Both the position numbers and the translations under genes were made by a program. A stretch of DNA of 64,000 nucleotides from positions 34,184,934 to 34,248,933 of the forward strand of contig NC_019859.2 of the NCBI RefSeq assembly GCF_002234675.1, in the 5' to 3' direction. The notes under the pieces were generated by a model, which saw nothing but the letters and a program-made list of their open reading frames with translations, made no database searches and had not been told where the DNA came from. The DNA comes from Oryzias latipes. Lineage: Eukaryota; Chordata; Actinopteri; Beloniformes; Adrianichthyidae. Shown one piece after another: positions 12,529 through 24,799 of this stretch (position 1 is its first letter; each line of letters opens with the position of its first letter).

Positions 12529-12772
12529 TGAGGCGGTGCAGAGGTAGAGCTGTCAACCTCAGATTGGAAGATTGCAGGTTCTGTTCCCGCCCTGTCCACC
12601 CATGTTCCATAAAGATCCTTGGGCAAGACATTGAACCACATTGCTCTTGGTGGGTTAAGGTTGGTGCCAGTGTTTGCTAGTGGAGCTGCCATCAATGTGT
12701 GAATGGGACTGGGACTGTAAATCCCTTTGAGCCTTCAGTAGTAAAGTGATATAGAAGAATACACCATTTACC
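12529..12772 (+). mobile_element. tRNA-derived SINE, second fish family, copy 1
   Basis: The head GAGGCGGTGCAGAGGTAG is followed by CTTGGGCAAGACATTGAACC, GGTTGGTGCCAGTGTT and an end near ATACACCATTTACCA. The copy at 43401-43666 shares the same block order. This is the V-SINE/AFC-like layout of teleosts. Confidence 0.75.
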
Positions 12773-12972
12773 AATTTTACCATTAAAAAAAATTGTTTCC
12801 AAGATATTTGTGTGAAGTAAAAGCTTATGTAAAATGTTGCATGGGACCCAAAATGTCAGCTGAATAAAAAATAGAATATGAGTTTATTACAGAATGGAGT
12901 GTGATATATCTTTTAGGATGATAGGCACAATAAAGAACCAGCTGCAAATAAAAATATGGTAACAACCCACCA

Positions 12973-13636
12973 ATAACTTCGTTTCCATTACACATATGCG
13001 CAAAACTATAGCAAAATTCTAAAAATATTGAAAAGACACAATTTCGCAATTGCACTGTTTCCTTTAAATCACAATTACGCAAATAGACACAAACCAACTC
13101 GAGTGATTCAAAAACATGGCGATGGATCTGAACAATACTGATCAGAGCAGAGCAGATGCATTCAAATATGTGCCACAGCAATAGCGCTCATCATCCTCTA
13201 TCAAAGGAGACGTCGGGGTCTTCTTCAGGCGAGCTCCTTACACCTGAATTTCATCTCATTTTGGGAAATGGTGGTTGGTGATTTTGCAGAGGAGCTGTGG
13301 ATCCAACAATTCCACATGACACGCTCAACGTTTGGTGAGCTGTGTGATGCTGTGTGACCTCTCGTTGTTCCTGCTGTGCAGCGCCCAAGGCAGCCAGTTC
13401 CTACCAAGAAGCGCATCGCCATCCGGTTGTTGGTCACATGACACTTCATTTTAAAAAAGTATTTCCATTGCAGTTTTGCAAAATGTGAAATTCAATACAC
13501 CCCAAAAACCAGCTACTCAAAGCACTTTTCTTTTGATAAACATGACTTTTTTCAAAATTTCTGTTTCCATTTGGCAATTTTTTTTTCCAGAAATGCAGTA
13601 TGGGCAATTTCATAGTCAATGGAAACACAGTTAGTG
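12973..13636 (+). mobile_element. PIF/Harbinger-derived element with a transposase remnant
   Basis: The outer ends are inverted (TAACTTCGTTTCCATTAC against TAACTGTGTTTCCATTGAC read from the right). Inside, the plus strand at about 13,264-13,441 spells a Harbinger-nuclease-like stretch: FAEELWIQQFHMTRSTFGEL, then PVPTKKRIAIRLLVT, with a stop between the parts. HARBI1-type transposases have FRM(S/T)RSTFEEL and (I/V)PVEKRVA at this place. The copy is a shrunken, dead derivative. No clean 3-bp target duplication was found. Confidence 0.65.
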
Positions 13637-13639
13637 AAA

Positions 13640-14645
13640 AATAAAAATAAGAAAGAGGGCTCCTGTTAATCCTTATTATCTTTACTTAACCACAAATTGT
13701 ATTTTTCAGACAATTCACGCACAAAAAAATCTCTCCTGATTATTTCAAAGCTCTGCATCAGTCAGACAATTAGTCTGCCTGGCAGCTGCCTTTACCCCCA
13801 CCTCCACTGGCCTGTTGTGTCTGCATAAATGCTCTGGCAGCTCCTGATCTAGTAGCCCTCTTCTTCCTGATTTTAGATTAGACGTTTCTTTCTACTAACC
13901 ACTGTTTGTGTGTCATTTTACCTAATTTTTTTTTAGTTAATTTGGGGGTATCAACCTGTGCTCTATTCCGAAAGATAGAAAAAAAGTTTTTGGGGAAACT
14001 AACAGACCTTTGCAGGCTTCTTCGGCTTTGGCCTCCTCTTCTGGTCTGGAGGTCTCCCGGGGGTTTCCTGCTATGTCTGGCTTCAAGTACCGCTCCATCC
14101 TTTTACCTGACATCTAATAAGCTTTTACTGCCCCTCTGGGATCGTGTCCTATTGGGTTTATCCATTACTAGAATACTTACATGTGTGGGGGTGGAACAGC
14201 AGTGGCACAAAAGGACTTTTAAAGCCTTGACAAAAACATGACAGAGAACCAATGCACTTTTTTCTTAGCAGCGTTTCAAGTGCAATAGTACAAAACTCAG
14301 TACACAACCCTTGAACTGGCTCCAGTCAAATAAGTTCTGTAGGCAGGTAACCACTCACATGTGTCCCACATCTAACGTTTTGTTGGGCATAAAATAAGAA
14401 CAAGTTTGAGTCATTTTCAACAATGCTCTTATGATTTTCACACATTTTTGACACCATTTGTTGGTAAGTCCTAAAATTCAAACAATTTGAGGGGATGACC
14501 CATAAAATACTTAAAGGCTTTTGATCAATCCCTTAAATGATACCAGATATATTTTAGAATTACTTTGTTATTTAAACCAAGAAGTTGAAGCCAGGTGAGA
14601 TTCTATCCTTTGAAGCAGGATAAAGATAGTTTCCACATTACCTAT
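13640..14645. other. Intergenic DNA, nothing recognised
   Basis: No supported feature. The frame at 13906-14241 has no splice or motif support. Confidence 0.4.
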
Positions 14646-14649
14646 TTTC

Positions 14650-14846
14650 ACATATTTATTGTTTTCACATTTTATTATTTATCATTACTTAGAGATTAGG
14701 CCTGTTTCTTTGTTGTGCATCTGCACTTTACTGTTGTCTATGTCTACGCACGGGACAGTGAGAAACGCAATTTCGATTGCTTTGTATGTCAAGCACATGT
14801 GAAGAAATTGACAAATAAACCTGACTTTGACTTTGACTTTGACCTT
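14650..14846 (+). mobile_element. 3' tail of a non-LTR retrotransposon
   Basis: CTGCACTTTACTGTTG, GCAATTTCGATTGCTTTGTATG and an AATAAACCTGACTTTGACTTTGAC tail (a short TTTGAC repeat) are the 3' end of a common fish LINE. No coding part remains. Confidence 0.6.
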
Positions 14847-14849
14847 TTG

Positions 14850-15725
14850 ATTGAGTTTTCTTACTAGAAAAGCAGTAAAAACAATTTTGCTTTTACATAA
14901 ATTCGTTTGACACAACTTGGAAAAAAATGATCGCTTGCAGCGTGCTGATTGATGTCAGAGAGTTAGAAAATCAAGACTTTTCCAGCTAAAGATTTTATCA
15001 CACACCCAGAAAATATCCAGCACCATCATTACTGCCTTGCTCACCCTATGCGTTTTCCCTTCATCACTGAAGCTCTGGGGTTTTCCCTAGACACAGACCA
15101 ATCGAGTTCAGGCAGTTTTCCTTCTTTCATGGACCCCCCCCTTTAAGAGGAAAACTGAAGGTGTTCTGGCTCTGTCTGTGTTCTTCTGAGTCTGTCAGAG
15201 TTACTGCAAAAAGAGCTTGTTAGTCTATTACCACCGGTGTGCACGTGTGTCAGTGTGATTCTTAGAAGTTCTACAAGTCCCTAATAAGTGAGAAGAGAGC
15301 TGTGGGGTGTCAGCGTGTTGAACTTTTAGCACAAGGCACAAAATGAAGAAAGTCACTACAAAGTAGCTGATTGGAAACACTTGAGAGATACCAAATCTCC
15401 TGGCTGAAACCATCTCTCAGGAACTCACACTTTTAACCCTAAACAACACAGAAACTATCCAGTCCTTGGGAAACACACGAACCAAAAAAAAAAGGAAATC
15501 AAAAACTGTTTTGTCTATGAAGACTCTCATTCATCCAGGTAGATTCCATCATAGTAGTAGGTTTAAAGGTTTTCATCTGGAAGTTTTTTTTTTTAAGTTG
15601 AAGACGTTTCACCTCTTCCCCAAAAGGTTTTGTCAATTCTGAAATAGCTGGTAAAACAGCTGGTTTATATGTGCTCATGGGGGGGGGGGGTCAGACCTGA
15701 AACTGGATGGTATTGTCGACTATGT
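14850..15725. other. Intergenic DNA with one dispersed-repeat fragment
   Basis: From about 15,520 to 15,672 the words CTCATTCATCCAGGTAGATT and GAAGACGTTTCACCTCTTCC are those of a common fish interspersed repeat of uncertain class. A G-run follows at 15,679-15,690. Nothing else was recognised. Confidence 0.4.
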
Positions 15726-15732
15726 AGTCTAA

Positions 15733-15965
15733 GTAGCCCGCTGTGCAGTGACCAAGGCAGACGGTTACTACCAAGAAGCGCATTGCCATCTGGTTCTTGG
15801 TCATGTGACTCATTTAATTCCAAAAAAGTGTTATATATCTATATATAATAATACGCCTCAAAAACCACCTCCTCCAAGCGCAATCTTTTTTTTCTTCGAT
15901 TTTTGTTTCCATTAGGCAAATTTATTATTAAAATCCAAACGCAGCAAATGTCGTCATTCAGAAAC
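15733..15965 (+). mobile_element. Harbinger-family fragment, 3' part
   Basis: CCAAGGCAGACGGTTACTAC, CAAGAAGCGCATTGCCATC and GGTCATGTGACTCATTT match the 3' half of the element at 12973-13636 in the same orientation, with a changed right end. Confidence 0.6.
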
Positions 15966-17223
15966 AACTGCTTCTTACATGCTTTTATCCATTTTTCTCA
16001 TCTGGAAAGAGAGTTTGTGTGTGGGGGGGGGTTAGGGAGGGAGTATTTCATGCCCTTTTAGAAATGCATTAAAAGGAAGAATTGTGAATGGTTCCAAAGG
16101 AATTCTATATGCCCAAAGAAAAAGTACAAATGGATGGAAATTCAAATATGACGCATAACCGGAGGCACTTTTGGGGTGTAATGGGTACAAAGAACTTCTG
16201 CTGAGCGATGACCTGAGAAGATGTATATTCATCACCGTTTAGTGTGTCTATTGACTGATTATTGTTTATAAAATAAAATTGTGTTTTTTTAACTTGTTTC
16301 TTTTATTATTTCTTGTTGAGTAAAATAATAAATGCTAAATGCTCAGAATTTGTTCCAGAGACTCACAAAAACCAAAGTAATTTTGGTGGTTTTAAAACTG
16401 CTATTATGACATAGGAAGATTTCAGTTACTTACATAAACCAAAAACATGAATAATGTCATAATGCAGAGTAGAACCTGGTCCAATTAAAACACTGCCCTT
16501 GGCTGAATAGACAAGGAAAATATGACAACTTATTCGCAACATGGAAAAGTTGTCTGCTGTTAAGTCAATGAACTCTAGGCTAAAGCTGGATAGTTTTTTC
16601 TGATGTAATCATCACTCTGTCAAACCCAAATCACTCTTTTGCCCTTGAAGTTAAACAGAAAATCTGAAACATATCATAATTAAAACTCTAATACAAGATC
16701 ATAAACTGTCCCTTTCTATTCGTGATGGAGAGGTTTTGGTGTACCACAGGTCTTAACGGCCCTTGTTGTGAGGAGAATTTTACTCCAGTTCACTGAAAAC
16801 AAAACCAACTTGTTCTTTAAGGTTCAGTTTTTGCAGTTTTTCTGATTTTATAAACATTTCTAAGAAAGTTTAAAAAAAAAGTCATGGCTCATCATTTCCA
16901 TGAAGGCTGTCAACTTTTGGGTAAATAAATCGATTTGAAAAATAACATTATTCTGAGAAGTAAAGTCTCCAAACAGCACGTCAGTTTGTTTAGATCCTTT
17001 AAAAGGACAGTGACTCTGATCAGTTTTTGTTTTAGGTTTGAGGTTAAATGCAGCTGGAAAAAAAAAAGATTTTTTTCTTCAAAGAACTTAGAAAACCTTA
17101 AAACCCTTTGTCTTAAATGACAAACACAATGGCATCTCTTGTTAAAAGCATCTCTGTGAGGTTTATTTGCCATCTTTCTCAAAGATTGTTGTTAAAAGAA
17201 GAAAACCTGCAACAACTTGTTTT
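15966..17223. other. Intergenic DNA, nothing recognised
   Basis: AT-rich unique sequence. No feature with support. Confidence 0.4.
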
Positions 17224-17850
17224 CAAGATTCAAGATCAACTTTATTAATCCCCGAAGGGGAATTTAGTTGTAGTAGCAGCACCACGGAAATAAGATGGGG
17301 GATAAAAATAAACACAAGACACAAAATGTACAGGGAAGAAAAGAAAAAAAACTATACAGTCGAAAACTCTAGAACTCTCAAAAATCTTCTTATGTACATC
17401 CAAGTCTGGCAGATGAATTGTGAAGTCTAATGGCTGATGGCAGGAAGGACTTCCTGTATCGTTCTCTAGCACAGTGGGGGTGTATAAGTCTGCCGCTAAA
17501 ATTGCTTCTCAGTTTTTCCAACTCCCCGAAGACGGGATGGGAGGGATTGTCCATGATGGTCCCCAGTTTAGCCAGTAGTCTGTCCCCCACTACCTCCTCC
17601 AGATTGGCAAGCTTGGAGCCAATAACAGACCCTGCTTTTTAATGAGTTTATTCAGTCTGTTGGCGTCCTTTGCTTTGATGCCAGCACCCCAGCACACTGC
17701 AGCAAAGAAGATGGTGCTCGCCATGACAGACTGGTAGAACATGTGGAGCATCCTACTGCAAACATTGAAGGAAAATTTTGGGTTAAATGCCTCGCTAGAG
17801 TTTTGAAAAAACTTTAAACTTATTCCAAAGATCAAATTTGAGTTTTCTTT
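17224..17850 (-). mobile_element. LINE fragment (L2/Rex1-like), ORF2 C-terminus
   Basis: The minus strand carries the end of a LINE ORF2. IKAKDANRLNKLIKKQG lies near 17,636-17,690, HPVFGELEKLRSNFSGRLIH near 17,480-17,540 and YRKSFLPSAIRLHNSS just downstream. The element's 3' end, on the low-coordinate side, has the CTTTATTAATCCCCGAAGGGG motif seen after many fish LINE ORFs. Frame changes separate the pieces; it is a 5'-truncated dead copy. Confidence 0.75.
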
Positions 17851-19175
17851 ATGTCTAAGCATGACTTAGAACGAATTGGTGTCAACCCTCTAAAACAACT
17901 TTGTTTTGATTTGGCAAATTTCTAGGAACCATTAGAAACCCTGGTATACAGCTTGTAGATTGCAATGGCGTAAGGATCAATGCCTTCAGACACTTTGTCT
18001 TAGTGTTGTTCTTTAGTATTTTTCACTTTCCGCATAAAAATAATAATAAAATATCTCATTCTTGGGAATAATTCAAGCAGATTACATAGAAACAACTTAA
18101 CAATTCTGCAAAAACCAAAATACTAGAAACCACGTTGGTTATAATCAAACTTAAACACATGCTACAATAAGGACACCTGACCCACACACATCCAAGATGA
18201 GATTTTGTTTGATGAAACATGGAATTTGTCCAAGTAAAGAGTTGCCTTAATGCTTAAAATTTTCTTTGTTTAAATTTTTAGACAAACATGAGGAGAAAGA
18301 TGTTAACTGACATTTTTCAACCACGGACCTGCAGTTTTCTTTAGATTGTTTTGCATTCTGTGTTTTGTTAGAGGTAGGATTAAAAAAAGTAACTTTTTCA
18401 TATTAAACTTTGAACCATACATAGAAAGAAATAGTACTATTTTCTCACATCCACAAGAAAGTAAGTTGTGAACACGAGAAAGAAACACGTTTAGCGCACC
18501 AGTTGATCAAAGCTGGTGTATCCCCTGAGTTATATTAATTTCATTTTCAGGTTTCTGACTCTGAGAAGATCTACTGTACTAAAGTGACCATCTCTATGGA
18601 CCAGGACTGTTTTTATTTTTTTACTTTTATGTCCCTTTAGGGGTTCTGTAGAGCCACAATGTTCCCAATGTTTATATTGATTCACATTTTCTTAGCCCCT
18701 AACAGGAAAAACTGTATGTAATAAAACATATTTAAACCAAAATTGAAACAGAAAGAGTTGTTGGACAATAGACACTCCAATCAGTCACACTTTGATTGAA
18801 GCTGCTTTGCCCTTCTTGGGCTTTGCTCATTTTATTCTTCGAAGCAAGTTTGTGGCCTTTTAGAAAATGCCAGAGGTCAAATAAACTCCGGCTTGTTCCC
18901 CATGTCCTCTTCATATGGCAGGTTGAAGTGTTTCTCCTCCTCTCCGGTAGTACCTTGATTCACTGCTGCTCATCAGTGCACCTGCCTTTCATCAACTGAT
19001 TGTAAGTTGGTCTGAGACTAAATGTTTTTGAGCATGCCCATTCCCAGTTTCACACTTGGAGTGGCTGAGTACAGAGCTACAAACAGCTTCTGATCTATCT
19101 TCAGTCAAAATAACAATGTTTCTGTTCTAATAACTCTACACTGTTATTAGTATAGAAACATAGTAAAACTCAACT
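17851..19175. other. Intergenic DNA, nothing recognised
   Basis: AT-rich sequence with no supported feature. Confidence 0.4.
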
Positions 19176-19179
19176 GTTT

Positions 19180-19677
19180 GTGGTTTCATACTGTGACTGG
19201 TCAAGAGTGCATCAGAGTAACGGCCCGGGGGAAGAAACTGTCTTTGGGGGGAGTGGTTTGGGTGTGCATAGTTCTGAAGCGCTGCCCTGAGGGGAGTAGA
19301 CTAAAAGAATTATCTGCAGGGTGTGAGGCATCTCTTGAGATTTTACCAGCCTGCTTCCTGACCCTGGACCAGTACAGGTCCTAAATAAAGGGAAAAATGA
19401 AACCAATAATCCTCTCCACAGACCTGATGGTTCTCTGCAGTCTGGATCCAAGATTTGGATCCAAACCAGACCATGATGGATGTGGTCCGGACAGACTGGA
19501 TTATTGCAGTGTATAAGAGGGTCAGCAGCTCCTGAGGCAGGTTGAACTTCTTAAGTTGTTGTTATAGGAAGTACAACCTCTGCTGGAGGTCCACTTAAGG
19601 TCCCGTGAGATGGTGGACCCTAGGAACCTGTGTGAGTCTGTTGAGGGGACTGTTCTGCTGTGAATCTTAAGTAGAGG
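19180..19677 (-). mobile_element. LINE fragment (L2/Rex1-like), ORF2 C-terminus
   Basis: The minus strand reads, in order, QQRLYFL, KKFNLPQELLTLLYTAIIQS, MVWFGS and then RTCTGPGSG / LLVYSPQGSASELCT-type text in shifted frames. In another frame it reads SLLPSGQRFR and DSFFPRAVT. This is the familiar order QQRLYFLRQL, FNLPQELL.FYSAIIQS, ITVWFGS, SLFSLLPSGRRYR, NSFFPQAV of a fish LINE. The copy is truncated at both ends and has frame changes. It abuts a GGAT microsatellite, which may be derived from the element. Confidence 0.75.
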
Positions 19678-19732
19678 GGATGGATGGATGGATGGATGGA
19701 TGGATGGATGGATGGATGGATGGATGGATGGA
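19678..19732. repeat. (GGAT)n microsatellite
   Basis: About 13 uninterrupted tetramers. Confidence 0.95.
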
Positions 19733-22376
19733 TTTTATTCCAGATCATTCATTAAAAAAGCACACTCCCATAATCGCAATACAATAAAAGATGCTGTGCC
19801 AGGAGTATACAAGGTAAAAGGTCATAAAAAGCAATATTAAAAGGTAGAAATAGAAGTATACAATAACAAATGATAAAATCACAAAATAAAATGATACAAA
19901 GTGTAGATAGCTTAAAGCTCAGATAAAAAGGCAGCTCTTCCAGTGTTTCCACATATCAGATTGAAGGCGTAAAGTACCAAACATATTACTTATATGTGAG
20001 AGTGTTTTCAAGATGAGAGTGTTTTCTGACATATTTAACCTACAGGTAAACTTTCATATGGGTGTGCCTGGAAAGTTTTGATTTACTTTTAGAGCCCAAT
20101 CCACCACAACTAGAAAAAGGAAAAGAAACATGCAGAATTTTTTTCCAAACTTTTTGTTTCTTACACTCTGTTCCTCAAACCGCGCCAGAATGCATAAAAT
20201 CTACAGAAAATCACATTGAGCTTCGAGCAGAAATGGCCAAGAACATTTTCAAATAATCATAGGTTTGTCTTTTTGTAGACAGATTTACTGTGTATCCACA
20301 CAAGACAAAATATTGGACCAGAATATGTTTTTTCCATTGTGCAAATAAACTTTGACTTCTCAGCATTAACATCTTTGAAGAGTTTACAGTAAAACAGTCG
20401 ATTTTTCTGTGCAACCAAATCACAGGGCATTATTTCCTTGTTGCAGGGTGAGTTTATATAACACCCCTAATGCTTGGTAAAGTTGAATTTATTGTGTTCC
20501 GCTTCTCTTTTCTCCTGTCCTCTTCCACCAGCAGAGTCTGTTCATCTGGAGGAAGATGAAAGGATGACATTTGCTCAACGATATAAATAAATGGAGAGAG
20601 AGGGTTGAGGCGAGGCCGTGTAGGAGGGGAGATATCCTTGGGGCAAAATAAGGAGTAGGAGAAAGGGATGAGCCGACCATAGGAAAGAGAGGAGGTGGAG
20701 TGTGAGGGCAACCGGGAGGTGGAAAATGAAGAGCAGAGACTTAAAAGAAAGAGAGTGATAGGGGAGAGGACAAGGAGGACAAAATGGTAAAAAAAAAAGC
20801 AGAAATAATAAAAGACAGAAGAATTGGTGATAAAGACGGGAATAAAAATGAGACTTCCCTTAACTCTTCCTGTAAATTAACGTATGTGCACCCAAGGCAG
20901 TGATATGTGTGCGTAAACTCTACTGTTTTCGATTTTTATGACCCTACTCGTCTGCTTTGTTAAAAGGCCCGCGCTCAGAGAATATAAACATGTATGCAGC
21001 CCCAACATCCTCAACTTGCAATTGTTGAAATACCTTTTATATGAAGCAGCAGTTAACCTTTCCCTCCTGTCTAAAGTCACACCGTTTTGACATTTTATTC
21101 ACTGTGGTGGGTGATATATTACCACGCTTCCCACCGTATTACCCCTCATTCCTCTCTGCTCTTCCCCATACGCCTCCTTATCTCTCCCACGCTTGCCTAC
21201 CTCTTCACACACCACCACCCCCCACCCCCACCACCACCACTTTTGGTAAAATATGTCCTCCCACCTTCACTGTATCCACCAAAGTAATTCCACTAAAGGG
21301 AACTACAAAAAAAAAGCAGTTAAGTCTACTCTTTACTCAGCAGCCTGATGTAACTTGTAACCAGTGACAACTGCATCACCATGGAGGATTTTTAAATAAC
21401 AGTTTCCGAGGTGGGGGGGTCATAATAACGGTGTAAGTTGGAGTGGAAATTCTTGTAAGAACAATGAGTTGTGCTTGCTGCAGCACTGATTAGATGAGGT
21501 GCTCAGAATCCAGAGACATTATTACCTGAACAAGGAGAGCTGAGTGATTAGAGCTGAGATCATGAAAGATGCACAAAACAATGATGCATCCTTTCTCTCA
21601 GGTTTAATGGGAAAGATGTCATGGTCAGTGATTTTCATCTCCCTATGGTCTGACGGTTTTTTTCAACTCACCGTTTCCATGAGTTTAAATCTTCTGTCTA
21701 TTTAAAAAAGCCTGTAAATTAGTTTAACGTCTTCATTGACTTCTGGTTTAATTTCACTGAGATCTCTTTTGTGTTGTGTGATTTCTTTCATCACCTCAAT
21801 GCACATGCAGGCCCTAGTTTTTAACTCCTTTTCAGGTTTGTGTTAGTTGATGACAGCTTGACACTGTTGTGTACTTTTGCTTGAGCTTTTGCAGCAACTT
21901 TATTTTGTTTTTGTTGGGTTTAAAGAGTAAAGGATAAAGGAAAAAATGATTTGTTACAGCTGCTTCTCATCTCTCATATTTAGGATCTCCAGCTGTACTT
22001 TGATAAGGACAGATCTTAGAAAATTCGTGTGATACAGAAAGATGTGCAAAAATATGGAATATGTCCATCAATCTTCGGCGGTTGGGCTCTGGGCAGATGA
22101 CGTCTTGCATGCCATGCGTGGGATAAACTCAGACACCAGATGAATAAACGCAAAGTGATATTTGCTAGGGGCCAGGTCATGACAAAGCATAGTTCCTGTT
22201 GGAGAAGCTGGGGGATGAGGGCTGGTGAATTTGTAAACATCCATGAATTTAAAAGCAAAACTTAGATTGGGATTAGCTGAGACAAAAGCGAGCATAGTAG
22301 TTATAGGTTCAAAATTAGGGCATAATGATGAGTGGCATGAAGAATAAACTAGGAGGAGCCAATAGTACCTGGAAGC

Positions 22377-22416
<40 letters not shown>

Positions 22417-24055
22417 AGCAAGTTTTTAGTTGTAATTTGATCTTTCACTGCACCACAATTTCACAAATTCAAATGAAACTATTTCAAAATGAGGGGTTCG
22501 ACTGCAATGATTAATCTAAAAATATATTTGATTAAAAAATAGATCAATTAATTACAGGTCGTGATTGATTAGTTGCACAAAAGTATTGACAGCACTATAT
22601 ATGTAAACAAAACAATCCCAAAGCGGTATTTTGAAACATTCACGCATTTCAAGCATTCCTCTAAAAACCCGCACTCCGAGCACCAGCCCCTCCCTGGTTT
22701 ACAAAAACCAGTGGGTTCTCGCATTCATATGTACTGACGTGGGATAACTGCCCTTCTAGGAAGAGTCTGAGCCCCCAGGCTAACACACACAGCCACTTTC
22801 TCTGCAGACCGAGTGATGATCGGCTAAACACGTTTAGTTTTTAGAATGCACAATCTGCACATCCATCTTTGCAAAAGTTTGGATGTTGTTTGTTTTTATG
22901 GGTGAAACACAGGCACACTGCCGCGGCCGACTATGATTTTTTTTAATATACCAAAAGTTTCTAAAAACTCAAATTAGATGCCCAGAGCAATCAGAGCACC
23001 CTGACCCCAACATTTTCATCTTTTTAAAAAACTGTTTTTCAAAGCAGGAAGGTAAAAGATGAGACACAAAATGACTGAAATGGTTTGAGTTATTAAGGTA
23101 CTAAGGTAAAAAAGGTGAAAGTTCAGTGTGAAAGCTCCAAGTTTTTTTTTCCATTTCTCTGTGAAGCTGAACTCTCCTTGCCTTGGGTGGATCCTGGAGC
23201 TTATCTTCATGGAACTATGCGGTGATTTGGTGACTTGCACAGAAACATTTGGCGTTTCTTCAGAGAGAACAAAAACCTTAACTGCAGCCGTGCTTTCCTC
23301 TAGGAGGAAAGAGCTACTCTGCACTGTTGATTGTAGTTTATTTACATAAATCTGCTTGGCGTGTGCTCTGATTGTATCTAGTTGGGATTTAATTCTTGCA
23401 TTTTTGTAACTTTTTGACCTTGGCCTCCACAAACAACCTTGTAAATTTAATAATTAAAACTACAATTTGGGTGAGATGGAGCAGCCCCTACAGGATGCTC
23501 CTGTAAGTCACACCAAAGCAGGAAATATATTTTCCTTCAGACAATAAAAGAGTGGTGGGCAGAGGAGCACGGATGCTGTCTTTCAGGACATTACCTTCTT
23601 TCCTCTTCTTCCTCCATTATTCATGTCTTATCCTGCATTTGATTTGGCTCCTCTGGTTTGCACAATGGGGCTTTACACAAAATTCAGGTTTATTAAAAAA
23701 GAAAAAGCTGCAGGGAGATTACTCAAATCACTCTATAAATGATGTTCTCACGTCTCTATAAAATAACTCTGTGGTAAAAGTGTGCAAGCTGGTTTCTGCA
23801 AGAAATGTAGATTTTTCCTTTAAATGCATAAAATGACCCTAACAAAAACCCTTTCACAGTGACTTTAGAACAAGTGAAGTCACTAAGGGCCAGGGTTGAT
23901 CCGTATGGGTGTTACGGATTTTTTGGTTAGGTTGCGCCTGTGGATGGTCGGCAGCATCTCTAGGGAACCCCAAGTGTTTTTTTTTTCAGTTTCCTTGAGG
24001 CTCATGCGGCCACCTTAAGGAACATTGCGATGAAACATACGATTGGATAGTAAGT
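19733..24055. other. Intergenic DNA, mostly nothing recognised
   Basis: Unique-looking sequence. A C-rich CCACC tract at about 21,220-21,240, a GATA tetramer tract at 22,377-22,414 and a poorly defined diverged repeat at about 22,495-22,600 (alternating GATTAATC/GATCAATT text) are the only structures noticed. The frames at 22016-22448 and 23016-23432 have no coding support. Confidence 0.4.
22377..22414. repeat. (GATA)n microsatellite
   Basis: About nine tetramers. Confidence 0.95.
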
Positions 24056-24058
24056 ACC

Positions 24059-24060
<2 letters not shown>

Positions 24061-24096
<36 letters not shown>
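24061..24096. repeat. (TG)n microsatellite
   Basis: Eighteen TG dinucleotides. Confidence 0.95.
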
Positions 24097-24098
<2 letters not shown>

Positions 24099-24565
24099 GT
24101 AGGGTATCTTGAAGTATTTGTAAGGCTAATGGAAGTTGCACGCGTTAAAGACGATCAGGTGATGCCGTCGCACAGTGCCTTTACGCCGCACTTTAAGGCC
24201 GTGTCACGCATCCACTACGTTGATTTTCCATGTATGGAATTCCGTTATTTCGTGATTCATGCGTGATGTTGATTATTGATAAGTGTTCTGTACACATGGA
24301 GTGTGCACATGATAAGCAGACTCTGTCTAATTTCCTTATTTCCAATAGTCAGACTGCACCACAGGAAGCACAAAGAAGTGTGATCATATGATCAGCACTA
24401 ATGGGAACCTTAGGATTTTGGGGTTAAAAAAATCTGTTAGACACACATGTGTCTCGCCTACTTTAGGCTTTGCATGTTGTATGAGTAATTGTTCACTACA
24501 ACCTGTCACCTCCAGCATACTCCGGCAACAAATGTGGATGAAAATATTTGCTCCATGGGCTCATC

Positions 24566-24793
24566 AAGTGGTCTATGGCCTTGTGGTAGAGCGTCTACCC
24601 TGAGACTGGAAGGCCACAAGTACAAATTTGGGGTTTAGCCAAACCAAAGACACTAAAAGTGGGACAGAGTGCCTTTCTGCTTGATATTCAGCATTAAAGG
24701 GTTGGATTGGAGTTCCCGAGTGCGGCTGTGTCTGCAGCTCACCGTTCCCCCGGGAGAGGGGTCAAATGAGAACAAGTTTCACACATCTTGATG
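24566..24793 (+). mobile_element. tRNA-derived SINE, third fish family
   Basis: The head GGCCTTGTGGTAGAGCGTC (A-box-like) is followed by GGCCACAAGTACAAATTTG (B-box-like), then AAAGACACTAAAAGTGGGAC, TTCAGCATTAAAGGGTTGG and a CGTTCCCCCGGGAGAGG / GGTCAAATGAGAAC tail. This block order is a very common teleost SINE. Confidence 0.8.
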
Positions 24794-24799
24794 CAGCTA

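Noticed and set aside
22068-22448. 126-codon minus-strand frame as a gene
   Set aside because: Its N-terminal part is the translated GATA microsatellite and there is no recognisable domain.
22495-22930. Possible diverged hAT element with GATTAATC/GATCAATT words
   Set aside because: No inverted ends or target duplication could be fixed by eye.
23016-23432. 138-codon minus-strand frame as a gene
   Set aside because: No similarity that I recognise, no splice context, and an overlapping plus-strand frame.
24060-24266. 68-codon frame starting in a TG repeat
   Set aside because: The start is microsatellite and the rest has no support.
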